Positions 1-7,269 of a stretch of 34,022 nt of DNA are shown one piece after another (the first letter of the stretch is position 1; each line of letters begins with the position of its first letter). The notes under the pieces were generated by a model. It did no database searches and had not been told where the DNA came from. It saw nothing but the letters and a program-made list of their open reading frames with translations. The translations under genes and the position numbers were made by a program. This DNA is from Alphaproteobacteria bacterium (GTDB lineage Bacteria; Pseudomonadota; Alphaproteobacteria; MED-G09). Location of the stretch: the NCBI GenBank assembly GCA_018658685.1, contig JABHUT010000145.1, positions 1 to 34,022 on the forward strand, written 5' to 3'.

Positions 1-405
1 AATTCTAAATGATTCATCGCTAACTATCGGAGGATAAACATCTTGCGGTATAGATGTGATTGCATCAACTTTTCTCTTTACATCTTGAATAAGCGTATCA
101 ATATTTGCTGCAAGCGTTGCTTCAACATACATAGTTCCAAAATTTTCTCTTGAAACAGATCTTATTTTTTTTATTCCGTCTAGATCAGTAAGCGACTCCT
201 CAGCTCTTGTAATGACTTGATCTTCAATCTCTTTTGGAGACGCTCCAGGCCAAGAATATTGCACTGAAACTATAGGCGCAGTTATTATAGGAAATACTTC
301 TTTTTCTATTCTTGAAAAAGTCATAACCCCCAATATAATTATACTAGCCATAAGCAGATTCGCAGCTTTTGAATTTCTAACCCACCATGAGATAATTTTT
401 AACAT
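1..405 (-). CDS. RND efflux permease, N-terminal fragment
   Basis: Partial gene: it starts with ATG at 405 and runs off the window at base 1, giving 135 residues without a stop. It should be the inner-membrane, proton-driven pump of a tripartite efflux system. A first membrane helix lies at about residues 15-30 (NLLMASIIILGVMTF), followed by the porter-domain start with the family pattern EVFPII, VQYSWPGASPKEIE and a stretch resembling RSVSRENFG. The start lies 6 bases after the stop of the adaptor gene, so the order outer-membrane factor, adaptor, pump forms one minus-strand operon. The sequence looks closer to the hydrophobe/amphiphile (AcrB/MdtB-like) branch than to metal pumps, but only the first eighth or so of a roughly 1000-residue protein is visible. 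Family is confident; substrate is unknown. Confidence 0.9.
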   Translation of the reverse strand, partial: MLKIISWWVRNSKAANLLMASIIILGVMTFSRIEKEVFPIITAPIVSVQYSWPGASPKEIEDQVITRAEESLTDLDGIKKIRSVSRENFGTMYVEATLAANIDTLIQDVKRKVDAITSIPQDVYPPIVSDESFRI

Positions 406-411
406 AATTAA

Positions 412-1587
412 CTAACCGCCAATATCTTTATCTAGTAAAATTGGTGTCAAAGCCATGCCTTCTTCCGCAGTATTAAGAGGGGAGGCAACAACACGCATAC
501 CTTCATTAATATCCCCTTTGACAACCAAGTAATCATTAACAACTCCAAAAATTTCTATTTTCTTTATTCTTAAATAATTTTCATCATCAATTGTATAAAT
601 TGCTCCATCATTTGTTATAGATGAGTTGGGTATTAGAAATGCATCATTAATTGTTTTTCCTTCAATTTCAGCATCCACGAACATTCCAATAGCCAAAGGA
701 GGAGTTTGATCATATGGATTCATAACTTCGGCATAAACATAAACTAACCTTGTTGGCGGATCTATAGATCCTGCTGTTCTGGTTATCCTTCCTTTCCACT
801 CATATTTTTTATCTGACACGTAAGAATAAAAATTCACCATTGGGCTCGAATTAAATTCTCCCTGATAAGCTAATGGAACTCCAAGATAAGATAACTCTGT
901 ATCGGTCAAGGGAAGTGCAATTAGAACCTGTTCAGTTGAAAAAGCAGAAGCTAATATACTTCCAGCTCCAACAAATTGACCAATACCTGTAATTTTTTTC
1001 TTAATTATTCCTTCAAATGGAAGCGTTACAATAGTTCTTTCTAAATTTAGTTTAGCCCTTTCAAGATTTGCGTTTGCTGCATTAACATTTGCTTCAGCTT
1101 CTTTTAATTGAGGTATTCTTAATGTTAAAGGATTTGCATCACCAATTCCTAATTCTTCCCAATCACGTTTAGCTAGTTCGCTTTCAGCTATTTCTCTTTC
1201 GAGTAATTTTTTTGCTTTGGCGACATTAGATTCTGCAGAAATTACTGCTAATTTATAATCTCTATCATCTATCCATATGAGAGGAGTATTAGCTTGGATA
1301 ATGCCACCGTCAACAAATTCATCTGCTGCGTCAACTATTTTACCTGAAACTTGTGATATTAAATTAATTTCATTTAGTGGTTTGACTTCACCATTAGTTT
1401 TAATTTTAAGAGTTACATTTTGTTTCTTTAATATTTCATAAAATACAGGTGTGGGTTTAGGAAATTCTATTCCTTTTTTTGGTTTAGGGCTCGATACAGA
1501 AATTATAAAAGCTAACAATATGCCACTAAAGATTACAAATAGTGGAGCAAATCTTGTTCCCAAAATTTTTTTTATTATTTTTTTCAT
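412..1587 (-). CDS. HlyD/AcrA-type RND periplasmic adaptor
   Basis: Encodes a 391-residue membrane-fusion protein that would bridge the inner-membrane RND pump and the outer-membrane channel. A single membrane anchor spans about residues 13-31 (FAPLFVIFSGILLAFIIS). A split lipoyl domain follows (first half about 66-110 with QVSGKIV, second half about 183-213 with LPFEGIIKKKI), flanking a coiled-coil hairpin at about 114-182 rich in Ala, Glu and Lys. A beta-barrel domain and a membrane-proximal domain complete the fold. There is no lipobox, so it is anchored by the helix rather than by lipid. The ATG abuts the stop of the upstream outer-membrane factor gene with no spacer, which implies translational coupling. 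The exported substrate cannot be inferred. Confidence 0.93.
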   Translation of the reverse strand: MKKIIKKILGTRFAPLFVIFSGILLAFIISVSSPKPKKGIEFPKPTPVFYEILKKQNVTLKIKTNGEVKPLNEINLISQVSGKIVDAADEFVDGGIIQANTPLIWIDDRDYKLAVISAESNVAKAKKLLEREIAESELAKRDWEELGIGDANPLTLRIPQLKEAEANVNAANANLERAKLNLERTIVTLPFEGIIKKKITGIGQFVGAGSILASAFSTEQVLIALPLTDTELSYLGVPLAYQGEFNSSPMVNFYSYVSDKKYEWKGRITRTAGSIDPPTRLVYVYAEVMNPYDQTPPLAIGMFVDAEIEGKTINDAFLIPNSSITNDGAIYTIDDENYLRIKKIEIFGVVNDYLVVKGDINEGMRVVASPLNTAEEGMALTPILLDKDIGG

Positions 1588-3003
1588 TTATTTTTCACTT
1601 TCAAATGCAGGTGTTGCAATAGCCATATACATTTTTATTCTATTTGTAAGCCTTAATCTTTTTGCATTAATTAAAAGGCTTTCGGCATTAAGTCTTCTTG
1701 ATTGTGAATCTAAAAGTTCAAAAATTGTACTTAGACCCCTATTATATTGCTCCAAAGTTAATTCTTCTGCCGCTTTAGATTCCTTGAAAGATTTATTAAT
1801 TGCATTTTCTCTTTTTTCTAAGGTTTCTTCAGCAGCTATTGCATTCTCTGCTTCCTGAGCAGCTTCAAGGAGGGCTTGCGAGTAATTCTCTAAAATAGAC
1901 TCCAATTGAGCTTTTTTGATTTGAGAGTCTGCAACTCTTTTTCCACCCTGAAAAATACTTTGAGTTAAAGAGCCAATTAATGAACCAGCTAATCTTTTTG
2001 GCTCAAGGGCATCAGACCAATTATCATCTAAAGTACTCCATTGAGCGTTAAGTGATAGGCGGGGTAAAAACGCTAATCGAGTGGAAGTTAGCTGTAAACC
2101 AGCTGACTCAATTCTAGCCTCTAATACTCTGATATCTGGCCTTAGTGGAAGTCTCTCTGAGGGAGTTCCAATATCTGGATTCTCCGGTAAATTCGGTAAG
2201 CCACCAGGAGTTATGGAAGCATTTGGATATCTTCCTATTATAACCTCAAGAGTCCTTGCGGTTTCATAAAGTATTTGTTGTCTATTGATCAGATCGGCTC
2301 TTGAAGACTCTAATTGTGACCTTGCCAATCTTAAATCCCTACTTTGCGCGATACCTTTTTTATATCTATTTTCAACTCTTTTTAGGGTACTTAATCTTGT
2401 TTCAAGATTTCTTTCTGCCAAATCTTTTTGAAGCTTTGCTTCAGAAAAAATATACCATGATTGAGCTGTTATCCCAGCAATAGAAAGCTTTACAAATTCA
2501 TAATCAGCCTCGGCAGCCTCAGACTCTCTATATGCAGCACGAGATTGCCTTGAGAGTCTTCCCCATACATCAGCCTCCCAATTTAATTGAACACCTAAAC
2601 TATCCTTATATGAATACAATCTATCAATATCACCATTAGCTTCGATAGTTGTGGATAATTGATTTTTTGATAAGGAGGCGCTTATAGACGGCAGTAAGGG
2701 TGCTATTGATGCTCTAGATGATGCTCTCGCAATATCTAGTCTATTTGATGCAACTCTAAGATTTCTATTATTTTCTATAGCTTCAATGATAATATTTTTT
2801 AATTCTTTGTCTTTAAAGGTTTCAACCCAAGCGTCTATATTTTTGAGAGATTGATAGGATGTTGACCAATCAGATGGAAGAGATGGTAGATCTTTCTCAA
2901 ATTTATCTTTAGTTGAAGAGCAGCCTGAGATAGTTACTAGAAGTAATATTATCAAAGTATTTTTTGTTTTTCTTTTTACTGTATTGAAATAATTTAAAAA
3001 CAT
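1588..3003 (-). CDS. NodT/OprM-type outer-membrane efflux lipoprotein
   Basis: Encodes a 471-residue outer-membrane factor, the TolC-like exit duct of the efflux pump. The N terminus has a basic segment, a hydrophobic stretch and the lipobox ISGC with the lipidated Cys at residue 28. Two outer-membrane-efflux repeats with long Ala/Glu/Arg-rich helices follow, including the family signatures QLNWEADVWGRLSRQSRAA (near residue 140) and LPLRPDIRVLEARIESAGLQ (near 285), and a C-terminal EQYNRGLSTIFELLDSQ. The length is typical of the NodT family. It is the first gene of the operon; the upstream 157 bases are shared with the divergent MaoC gene at 3161 and should hold both promoters. Confidence 0.95.
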   Translation of the reverse strand: MFLNYFNTVKRKTKNTLIILLLVTISGCSSTKDKFEKDLPSLPSDWSTSYQSLKNIDAWVETFKDKELKNIIIEAIENNRNLRVASNRLDIARASSRASIAPLLPSISASLSKNQLSTTIEANGDIDRLYSYKDSLGVQLNWEADVWGRLSRQSRAAYRESEAAEADYEFVKLSIAGITAQSWYIFSEAKLQKDLAERNLETRLSTLKRVENRYKKGIAQSRDLRLARSQLESSRADLINRQQILYETARTLEVIIGRYPNASITPGGLPNLPENPDIGTPSERLPLRPDIRVLEARIESAGLQLTSTRLAFLPRLSLNAQWSTLDDNWSDALEPKRLAGSLIGSLTQSIFQGGKRVADSQIKKAQLESILENYSQALLEAAQEAENAIAAEETLEKRENAINKSFKESKAAEELTLEQYNRGLSTIFELLDSQSRRLNAESLLINAKRLRLTNRIKMYMAIATPAFESEK

Positions 3004-3160
3004 TACCGCCCTAACAACAGAATCAAATATATCATAACATTATTTTATTAAACTAATATGCAATAAGTATTATGAATTTATCATTTTTATGAATAGTATT
3101 AATTTCAATTTAAAATGTCTAAATTCACAATTTCTAATTAATTAAAAAAAGGTTTAAAAA

Positions 3161-3682
3161 ATGGTTAAATTTTCAAAAGAAATTGGCCCTAATCATTACC
3201 GCGAAACTTTCGGTCGATATTTCGAAGATTTTAAAGTAGGCGATATTTACGAGCATAGGCCTGGAAAAACGGTAACAGAGTATGACAATCATTTGTTCAC
3301 TCTTATGACCCTTAATACTCATCCACTTCATTTTGATGCTGAGTTTGGGAAAGGTACAGAATTTAAACAAAATCTTGTTGTGTCCACTTATACCTTATCT
3401 CTTTTAATTGGTATGAGCGTCTCAGACTGCAGTCAAAAAGCCGTGGCTAATTTAGGTATGACTGATGTGAAATTTACTTTACCTGTCTTTTGCGGCGATA
3501 CAATTTATGGATCATCTGAGGTTCTTGATAAACGAGAGTCAAAGTCAAGGAAGGGTCAAGGTATAGTTGAGATTAAAACAACAGGCACTAATCAAGATAA
3601 TAAAGTTGTTTGCACTTTTCTAAGACAAATATTGATACCTGCAAAAGGTCATGCGGTTGAGGACAAAATTGAAAATTATTAA
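3161..3682 (+). CDS. MaoC-like acyl-CoA hydratase/dehydratase
   Basis: Encodes a 173-residue single hot-dog-fold protein of the MaoC family, which hydrates or dehydrates enoyl-CoA or 3-hydroxyacyl-CoA esters. The opening GRYFEDFKVGDIYEH is the usual family start. The active-site segment reads TLNTHPLHFD with His57 in the catalytic position. At the place where PhaJ-type hydratases carry the catalytic Asp this protein has Asn52, a variant I recall from the mesaconyl-CoA-hydratase-like subgroup, so its substrate may be a dicarboxyl or branched acyl-CoA. The start ATG has an AAGG ribosome-binding site 6 bases upstream. It leads a three-gene plus-strand group with an SDR and an HCCA-isomerase-like gene. 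Confidence 0.88.
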   Translation: MVKFSKEIGPNHYRETFGRYFEDFKVGDIYEHRPGKTVTEYDNHLFTLMTLNTHPLHFDAEFGKGTEFKQNLVVSTYTLSLLIGMSVSDCSQKAVANLGMTDVKFTLPVFCGDTIYGSSEVLDKRESKSRKGQGIVEIKTTGTNQDNKVVCTFLRQILIPAKGHAVEDKIENY

Positions 3683-3708
3683 TAATTACAAAAAATAGGT
3701 GTAATAAA

Positions 3709-4482
3709 ATGAATGAATCAATATTTAGCCTAAAGGGTAAAACAGCTCTGGTCACTGGTGCGGGAACAGGAGTTGGTGCATCATTAGCAATGACTCTTTC
3801 AAAGGCTGGAGCAAAAGTTGCTTTAGCTGCTAGAAGAGTAGAAAAATTAAAAGAAACTGAAGAAAAAATTTCTGAATCTGGAGGAATTGCAAAAAGCTTC
3901 TCTCTTGATGTTTCGAGTGAAAAGAATGTTCAAGATTGTTTGGAGTCTATAAGTAAAGAAATAGATGAAATCGATATTCTAGTGAATAATGCTGGGACAA
4001 CAACTGTTGCATCTATTGATGGAACAACCTCTGAAGATTGGGATACGGTAATAAATACTAACTTGAGAGGTCCATGGTATTTAGCTAAAGAGTGGGTCAA
4101 GAGAAGAAGAAGTAATGATTTAAGTGGAGGAAATGTGCTTAATATCTCCTCAATAACGGGTGAAGCAGTTCAAAAAGGAAACGGAGTGTATTGTGTTTCA
4201 AAAGCTGGCCTTTCTCACTTAACAAGACAAATGGCATTAGAATGGGCAAAATACGGGATAAGGGTTAATTCATTAGCCCCAGGCTATATGAGAACCGATA
4301 TAAATAAAGAATTCATAGATTCTGATATAAGCAATGATATGATTAAAAGGATTCCAATGCGAAGAGTTGGTTCAATTGATGAAATGGATGGAGCGCTTTT
4401 ATTACTCGTAAGTGACGCTGGTTCCTATATAACTGGTTCAACACTTATTGTTGATGGCGGTCATTTATTGAGAGATTTATAA
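3709..4482 (+). CDS. Classical short-chain dehydrogenase/reductase
   Basis: Encodes a 257-residue NAD(P)-dependent oxidoreductase of the classical SDR family, similar to 3-oxoacyl-ACP/CoA reductases and gluconate 5-dehydrogenases. All landmarks are intact: TGAGTGVG nucleotide-binding loop (residues 16-23), NNAG (93-96), structural Asn118, the catalytic Ser147/148, Tyr161 and Lys165, and the C-terminal IVDGG. After beta-strand 2 the sequence is AARR, which leans toward NADP(H). It starts 26 bases after the MaoC stop and ends 1 base before the next start codon, so it is co-transcribed with both neighbours. Together with the hydratase it could reduce or oxidise a hydroxyacyl-CoA; the substrate is not determinable. 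Confidence 0.93.
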   Translation: MNESIFSLKGKTALVTGAGTGVGASLAMTLSKAGAKVALAARRVEKLKETEEKISESGGIAKSFSLDVSSEKNVQDCLESISKEIDEIDILVNNAGTTTVASIDGTTSEDWDTVINTNLRGPWYLAKEWVKRRRSNDLSGGNVLNISSITGEAVQKGNGVYCVSKAGLSHLTRQMALEWAKYGIRVNSLAPGYMRTDINKEFIDSDISNDMIKRIPMRRVGSIDEMDGALLLLVSDAGSYITGSTLIVDGGHLLRDL

Positions 4483-4483
4483 A

Positions 4484-5068
4484 ATGAAAGAAATTGATTT
4501 CTATTTTGACTTTGGAAGTCCAACTTCCTATCTAGCTTATACACAACTTACTTTAATGGCCGAGAGAAACAATGCTGAGCTAATTTTTTATCCTATTCTC
4601 CTTGGAGGAATTTTTAAAGCTACAGGAAATAGTCCACCTGCAGCAGTTCCTGCAAAAGGTAAGTACATGATGGTAGACCTTCAAAGATTTGCTGATAAAT
4701 ATAAAGTTCCTTATGCGAGAAACCCATTTTTTCCTGTAAACACTCTTCCTTTAATGCGAGGAGCAGTTTCTTATCAGAACAATGGAGACTTTAAAAAGTA
4801 CGTAAATGTAATGTTTGAAAACATGTGGATTAAACCAAAAAATTTAAATGATATAGAAATATTGAAAACAGTTTTAACAGATAATGGTTTTGATCAGCAT
4901 GATTTCATTGAAAGAATTTCAGATCAAAATGTTAAAGAAAAATTAATTTTAAATACTGAAAATGCAGTTCAAAAAGGCATATTTGGAGCTCCAACTGTTT
5001 TTGTTGGAGATGAAATGTTTTTTGGTCAGGATAGACTAGATTTTATAGAAGATCTTATAAGTCATTAA
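4484..5068 (+). CDS. 2-hydroxychromene-2-carboxylate isomerase-like (DsbA/GST-kappa fold)
   Basis: Encodes a 194-residue protein of the HCCA-isomerase group (thioredoxin-like fold with a helical insertion, related to GST kappa and DsbA). The N terminus IDFYFDFGSPTSYLAYTQL carries Ser12, the position of the catalytic, glutathione-activating serine of NahD. The C-terminal GIFGAPTVFVGDEMFFGQDR contains the cis-Pro loop that shapes the glutathione site. NahD-type enzymes act in naphthalene degradation, but family members occur widely without aromatics, so the aromatic role is only suggestive. The start lies 1 base after the SDR stop, showing tight coupling. Confidence 0.88.
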   Translation: MKEIDFYFDFGSPTSYLAYTQLTLMAERNNAELIFYPILLGGIFKATGNSPPAAVPAKGKYMMVDLQRFADKYKVPYARNPFFPVNTLPLMRGAVSYQNNGDFKKYVNVMFENMWIKPKNLNDIEILKTVLTDNGFDQHDFIERISDQNVKEKLILNTENAVQKGIFGAPTVFVGDEMFFGQDRLDFIEDLISH

Positions 5069-5104
5069 ATTTATTATAAAATTTTAACTTTATTTAATAA
5101 ATTT
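5067..5104 (+). terminator. Possible weak AT-only terminator hairpin
   Basis: Perfect 10-base arms AAATTTATTA (5067-5076) and TAATAAATTT (5095-5104) flank an 18-base loop, and Ts follow. The left arm overlaps the stop codon of the isomerase gene. A/T-only stems are weak and easy to find by chance in such DNA, so this is a tentative call. Confidence 0.3.
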
Positions 5105-5153
5105 TTATAAAAATTATCATTATTTTACATCAAAAATTTATAATTAGAAAAAG

Positions 5154-5170
5154 TTGGTATCCTTCTTGCA
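5154..5170 (+). promoter_or_regulatory. Sigma-54 (RpoN) -24/-12 promoter for torF-amt
   Basis: The sequence TTGGTATCCTTCTTGCA contains GG (5156-5157) and GC (5168-5169) separated by exactly 10 bases, matching the sigma-54 pattern TGGNNN-N5-TTGCA. Transcription would begin near 5181, leaving a leader of about 34 bases before the ATG at 5215 with its GGAGGAG ribosome-binding site. Sigma-54 control with NtrC is the classic arrangement for ammonium-transporter genes, so position and context support each other. I saw no clear NtrC palindrome in the 85 bases upstream; an enhancer could lie further away in the isomerase gene. Confidence 0.7.
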
Positions 5171-5214
5171 TATTAATACATGCGAATTACGCAAATAACT
5201 TTATGGAGGAGTAA

Positions 5215-5862
5215 ATGATTTTTAAAAAGACACAAAATAAAATTAAAAAATTTGCATGTGCAATGATTCTTAGTGTCACTATGTCGGGAATGGCCTTAGC
5301 TGCTGTTGAGTGGAATACTGCTGTAACAAGTGAATATATATGGCGAGGAATGTCTCAAGGTAAGGGTGCTGCTGTTTCAGGTGGTATCGATGTTTCTGGT
5401 GAATCTGGTTTTTCTGCTGGCGTTTGGGTATCCAATGTAGATTTTGGTGACAATGCTACTTATGAATTAGATGTTTATGCAGGGTATAGTTTTGGACCTG
5501 TAAGTGTTGGTTATATTTATTATGCTTACCCAGATAATACTGATGAAGGGTATGATTTTAGTGAAGTAAATATTTCTGCTGATATAGGAGCTTTTTCTAT
5601 AGGGGCTAATATTTTGGCTGATGCTGACTGGGATATGGATTTTGGTGATGACGTTTATTATACACTTGATACTGGTTTCGCAGCTACAGAAGCTATTGGT
5701 ATTAGTTTTCACCTTGGTTTTTACGACTATGACGCAGGCGATGAAGAAACAGATTACGGAATCTCAATTGATTTTGACTCTGGATTCTCATTTGGAATAA
5801 TTGACAGCAGTAGAGATGACAGTGACCCATTCTTCGTAATCACTTACTCTATTGGCGGCTAA
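5215..5862 (+). CDS. TorF-family putative outer-membrane porin
   Basis: Encodes a 215-residue protein with a Sec signal peptide (basic start, hydrophobic core, cleavage after ALA near residue 30). The mature part is glycine-, aspartate- and aromatic-rich with alternating beta-strand pattern. Its opening VEWNTAVTSEYIWRGMSQG is the hallmark of the TorF/gcw_chp family of putative porins (TIGR02001 type). Such genes are often found beside ammonium-transporter and PII genes, and here amt follows after 35 bases in the same direction. The very acidic sequence (many Asp) suggests a cation-friendly pore. I infer a role in taking nitrogen compounds across the outer membrane; this function is not demonstrated for the family as far as I know. 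Confidence 0.85.
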   Translation: MIFKKTQNKIKKFACAMILSVTMSGMALAAVEWNTAVTSEYIWRGMSQGKGAAVSGGIDVSGESGFSAGVWVSNVDFGDNATYELDVYAGYSFGPVSVGYIYYAYPDNTDEGYDFSEVNISADIGAFSIGANILADADWDMDFGDDVYYTLDTGFAATEAIGISFHLGFYDYDAGDEETDYGISIDFDSGFSFGIIDSSRDDSDPFFVITYSIGG

Positions 5863-5897
5863 TTGAATATCTAACTTATAAATAATTGGAAATTAAA

Positions 5898-7190
5898 ATG
5901 AAAAATTTAATAAAAAAAGTATTAGTGATTGCCGGGTTTAGTTGCCTAGTATTCACTGGAACAGCTAATGCAGAAGTTAGTGCAGAGACAGCTTATGTAT
6001 TTAATACATTTTCTTTCTTGGTCCATGGCTTCCTAGTTATGCTGATGGCATTAGGCTTTACTTGTCTTGAGGCTGGTTTAGTTAGAACCAAAAACACTGC
6101 AACAATATGCTTAAAAAATGTTGCTCTCTATAGTCTTGCTGGAATTATGTTCTACTTAATTGGTTACGGTTTAATGTATAATGACGTAAATGGTTACATT
6201 GGATCAGCAGCGTTATGGAATCCTGAAACAACAGTAGACTCAGGTGACGGATATTCTAAAATGTCAGATTGGTTCTTCCAAATGGTATTTTGTGCAACTG
6301 CTATGTCTATTGTTAGTGGAACTATTGCCGAGAGAATTAAATTAGTACCTTTCTTAATTTTTGCTATTTTCCTTACTGGAATAATATACCCAATTCAAGG
6401 TTCTTGGACTTGGGGTGGCGGATGGTTATCTGAGATGGGTTTCTCTGATTTTGCAGGTTCAACAATTGTTCATTCAGTCGGTGGTTGGGCTGCACTAACA
6501 GGTGCTTTGATTATTGGTCCCCGTATTGGTAAATATGGTCCAAATGGCCAGGTTAATGCTATACCAGGGTCAAATCTTCCACTAGCAACTATAGGTACAT
6601 TTATCCTATGGTTTGGATGGTTTGGGTTTAACGGCGGTTCTCAATTAGCCTTAGGGTCAGCCGCTGATGCTGCAGCAATAGCAAATGTTTACGTAAATAC
6701 CAACATGGCTGCTTGCGCTGGTTTAGTTGCAGCTCTTATTTTATCAATTCTTCTTTATAAAAAGACTGATTTAACATTTGTTCTTAATGGTGCCTTAGCT
6801 GGTCTAGTTGCAATAACTGCAGGTCCAGATGTAGCAACTCCATTACAAGCAATGATTATAGGAGCTATTGGTGGTATTCTAACAACTCTTGCAATACCTC
6901 TTTTAGATAAAATTGGTATTGATGATGTAGTTGGCGCAATTTCAGTTCATCTTGTATCAGGTATATGGGGAACTTTAGCCGTAGCAATTCCAGGCTTAAA
7001 TGGAAGTGGCGATATAGGAACCCAGATAATTGGTATTGTATCAATTGGTCTCTTTACTGTAATTCTCAGTGGAATTGGATGGTTTGCTCTTAAGGCCATC
7101 TATGGCTTGAGACCTTCAGAAGAAGAAGAAAATATTGGGTTAGACATTTCGGAATTAGGAATGGATGCTTACCCAGAATTTAAAAACTAG
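5898..7190 (+). CDS. amt: AmtB-type ammonium transporter
   Basis: Encodes a 430-residue ammonium channel/transporter of the inner membrane. An N-terminal signal peptide (cleavage after ANA, residue 25) precedes about 11 membrane helices, as in E. coli AmtB. The conserved GFTCLEAGLVRTKN lies at 53-66, and the twin pore histidines are His192 (VHSVGGW) and His351 (VHLVSGIWG). Phe127 and the WFGWFGFNGGS segment match the periplasmic gate and pore lining. I chose ATG 5898 over an in-frame TTG at 5886, because that TTG forms part of the ribosome-binding site (TTGGA) and the signal peptide begins properly at the ATG. It forms an operon with torF; no glnK/glnB gene accompanies it in this window. Transcription probably ends at the hairpin 43 bases downstream. 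Confidence 0.95.
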   Translation: MKNLIKKVLVIAGFSCLVFTGTANAEVSAETAYVFNTFSFLVHGFLVMLMALGFTCLEAGLVRTKNTATICLKNVALYSLAGIMFYLIGYGLMYNDVNGYIGSAALWNPETTVDSGDGYSKMSDWFFQMVFCATAMSIVSGTIAERIKLVPFLIFAIFLTGIIYPIQGSWTWGGGWLSEMGFSDFAGSTIVHSVGGWAALTGALIIGPRIGKYGPNGQVNAIPGSNLPLATIGTFILWFGWFGFNGGSQLALGSAADAAAIANVYVNTNMAACAGLVAALILSILLYKKTDLTFVLNGALAGLVAITAGPDVATPLQAMIIGAIGGILTTLAIPLLDKIGIDDVVGAISVHLVSGIWGTLAVAIPGLNGSGDIGTQIIGIVSIGLFTVILSGIGWFALKAIYGLRPSEEEENIGLDISELGMDAYPEFKN

Positions 7191-7232
7191 TCATAGATAG
7201 GTTTCCTCCCCCCCAAGAAAAACCAATGACTA

Positions 7233-7269
7233 AAACCACCGTACTTTATCCCCTGAAGTACGGTGGTTT
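7233..7269. terminator. Strong bidirectional terminator hairpin
   Basis: A perfect 14-bp stem, AAACCACCGTACTT (7233-7246) with AAGTACGGTGGTTT (7256-7269), encloses a 9-base loop TATCCCCTG. It sits between the convergent amt gene and the FAD-oxidase gene, whose minus-strand stop codon (7268-7270) overlaps the stem by two bases. Short T runs follow on both strands, so it probably ends transcription in both directions. It is by far the strongest hairpin I saw in the window. Confidence 0.85.

Noticed and set aside
1451..1858. Plus-strand open frame of 135 codons
   Set aside because: It lies antisense across the junction of the adaptor and outer-membrane-factor genes, both solidly identified, and its translation shows no recognisable domain.
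3059..3105. Direct repeat TTATGAAT in the intergenic region before the MaoC gene
   Set aside because: Two 8-base A/T-rich copies are expected by chance in this DNA; no symmetrical or promoter context was clear.
5069..5153. NtrC enhancer site upstream of the sigma-54 element
   Set aside because: No GCAC-N7-GTGC-like palindrome was found; the stretch is almost all A/T.
5886..5897. TTG start for amt, adding four residues
   Set aside because: The TTGGA acts as ribosome-binding site for the ATG at 5898, and the signal peptide starts there.
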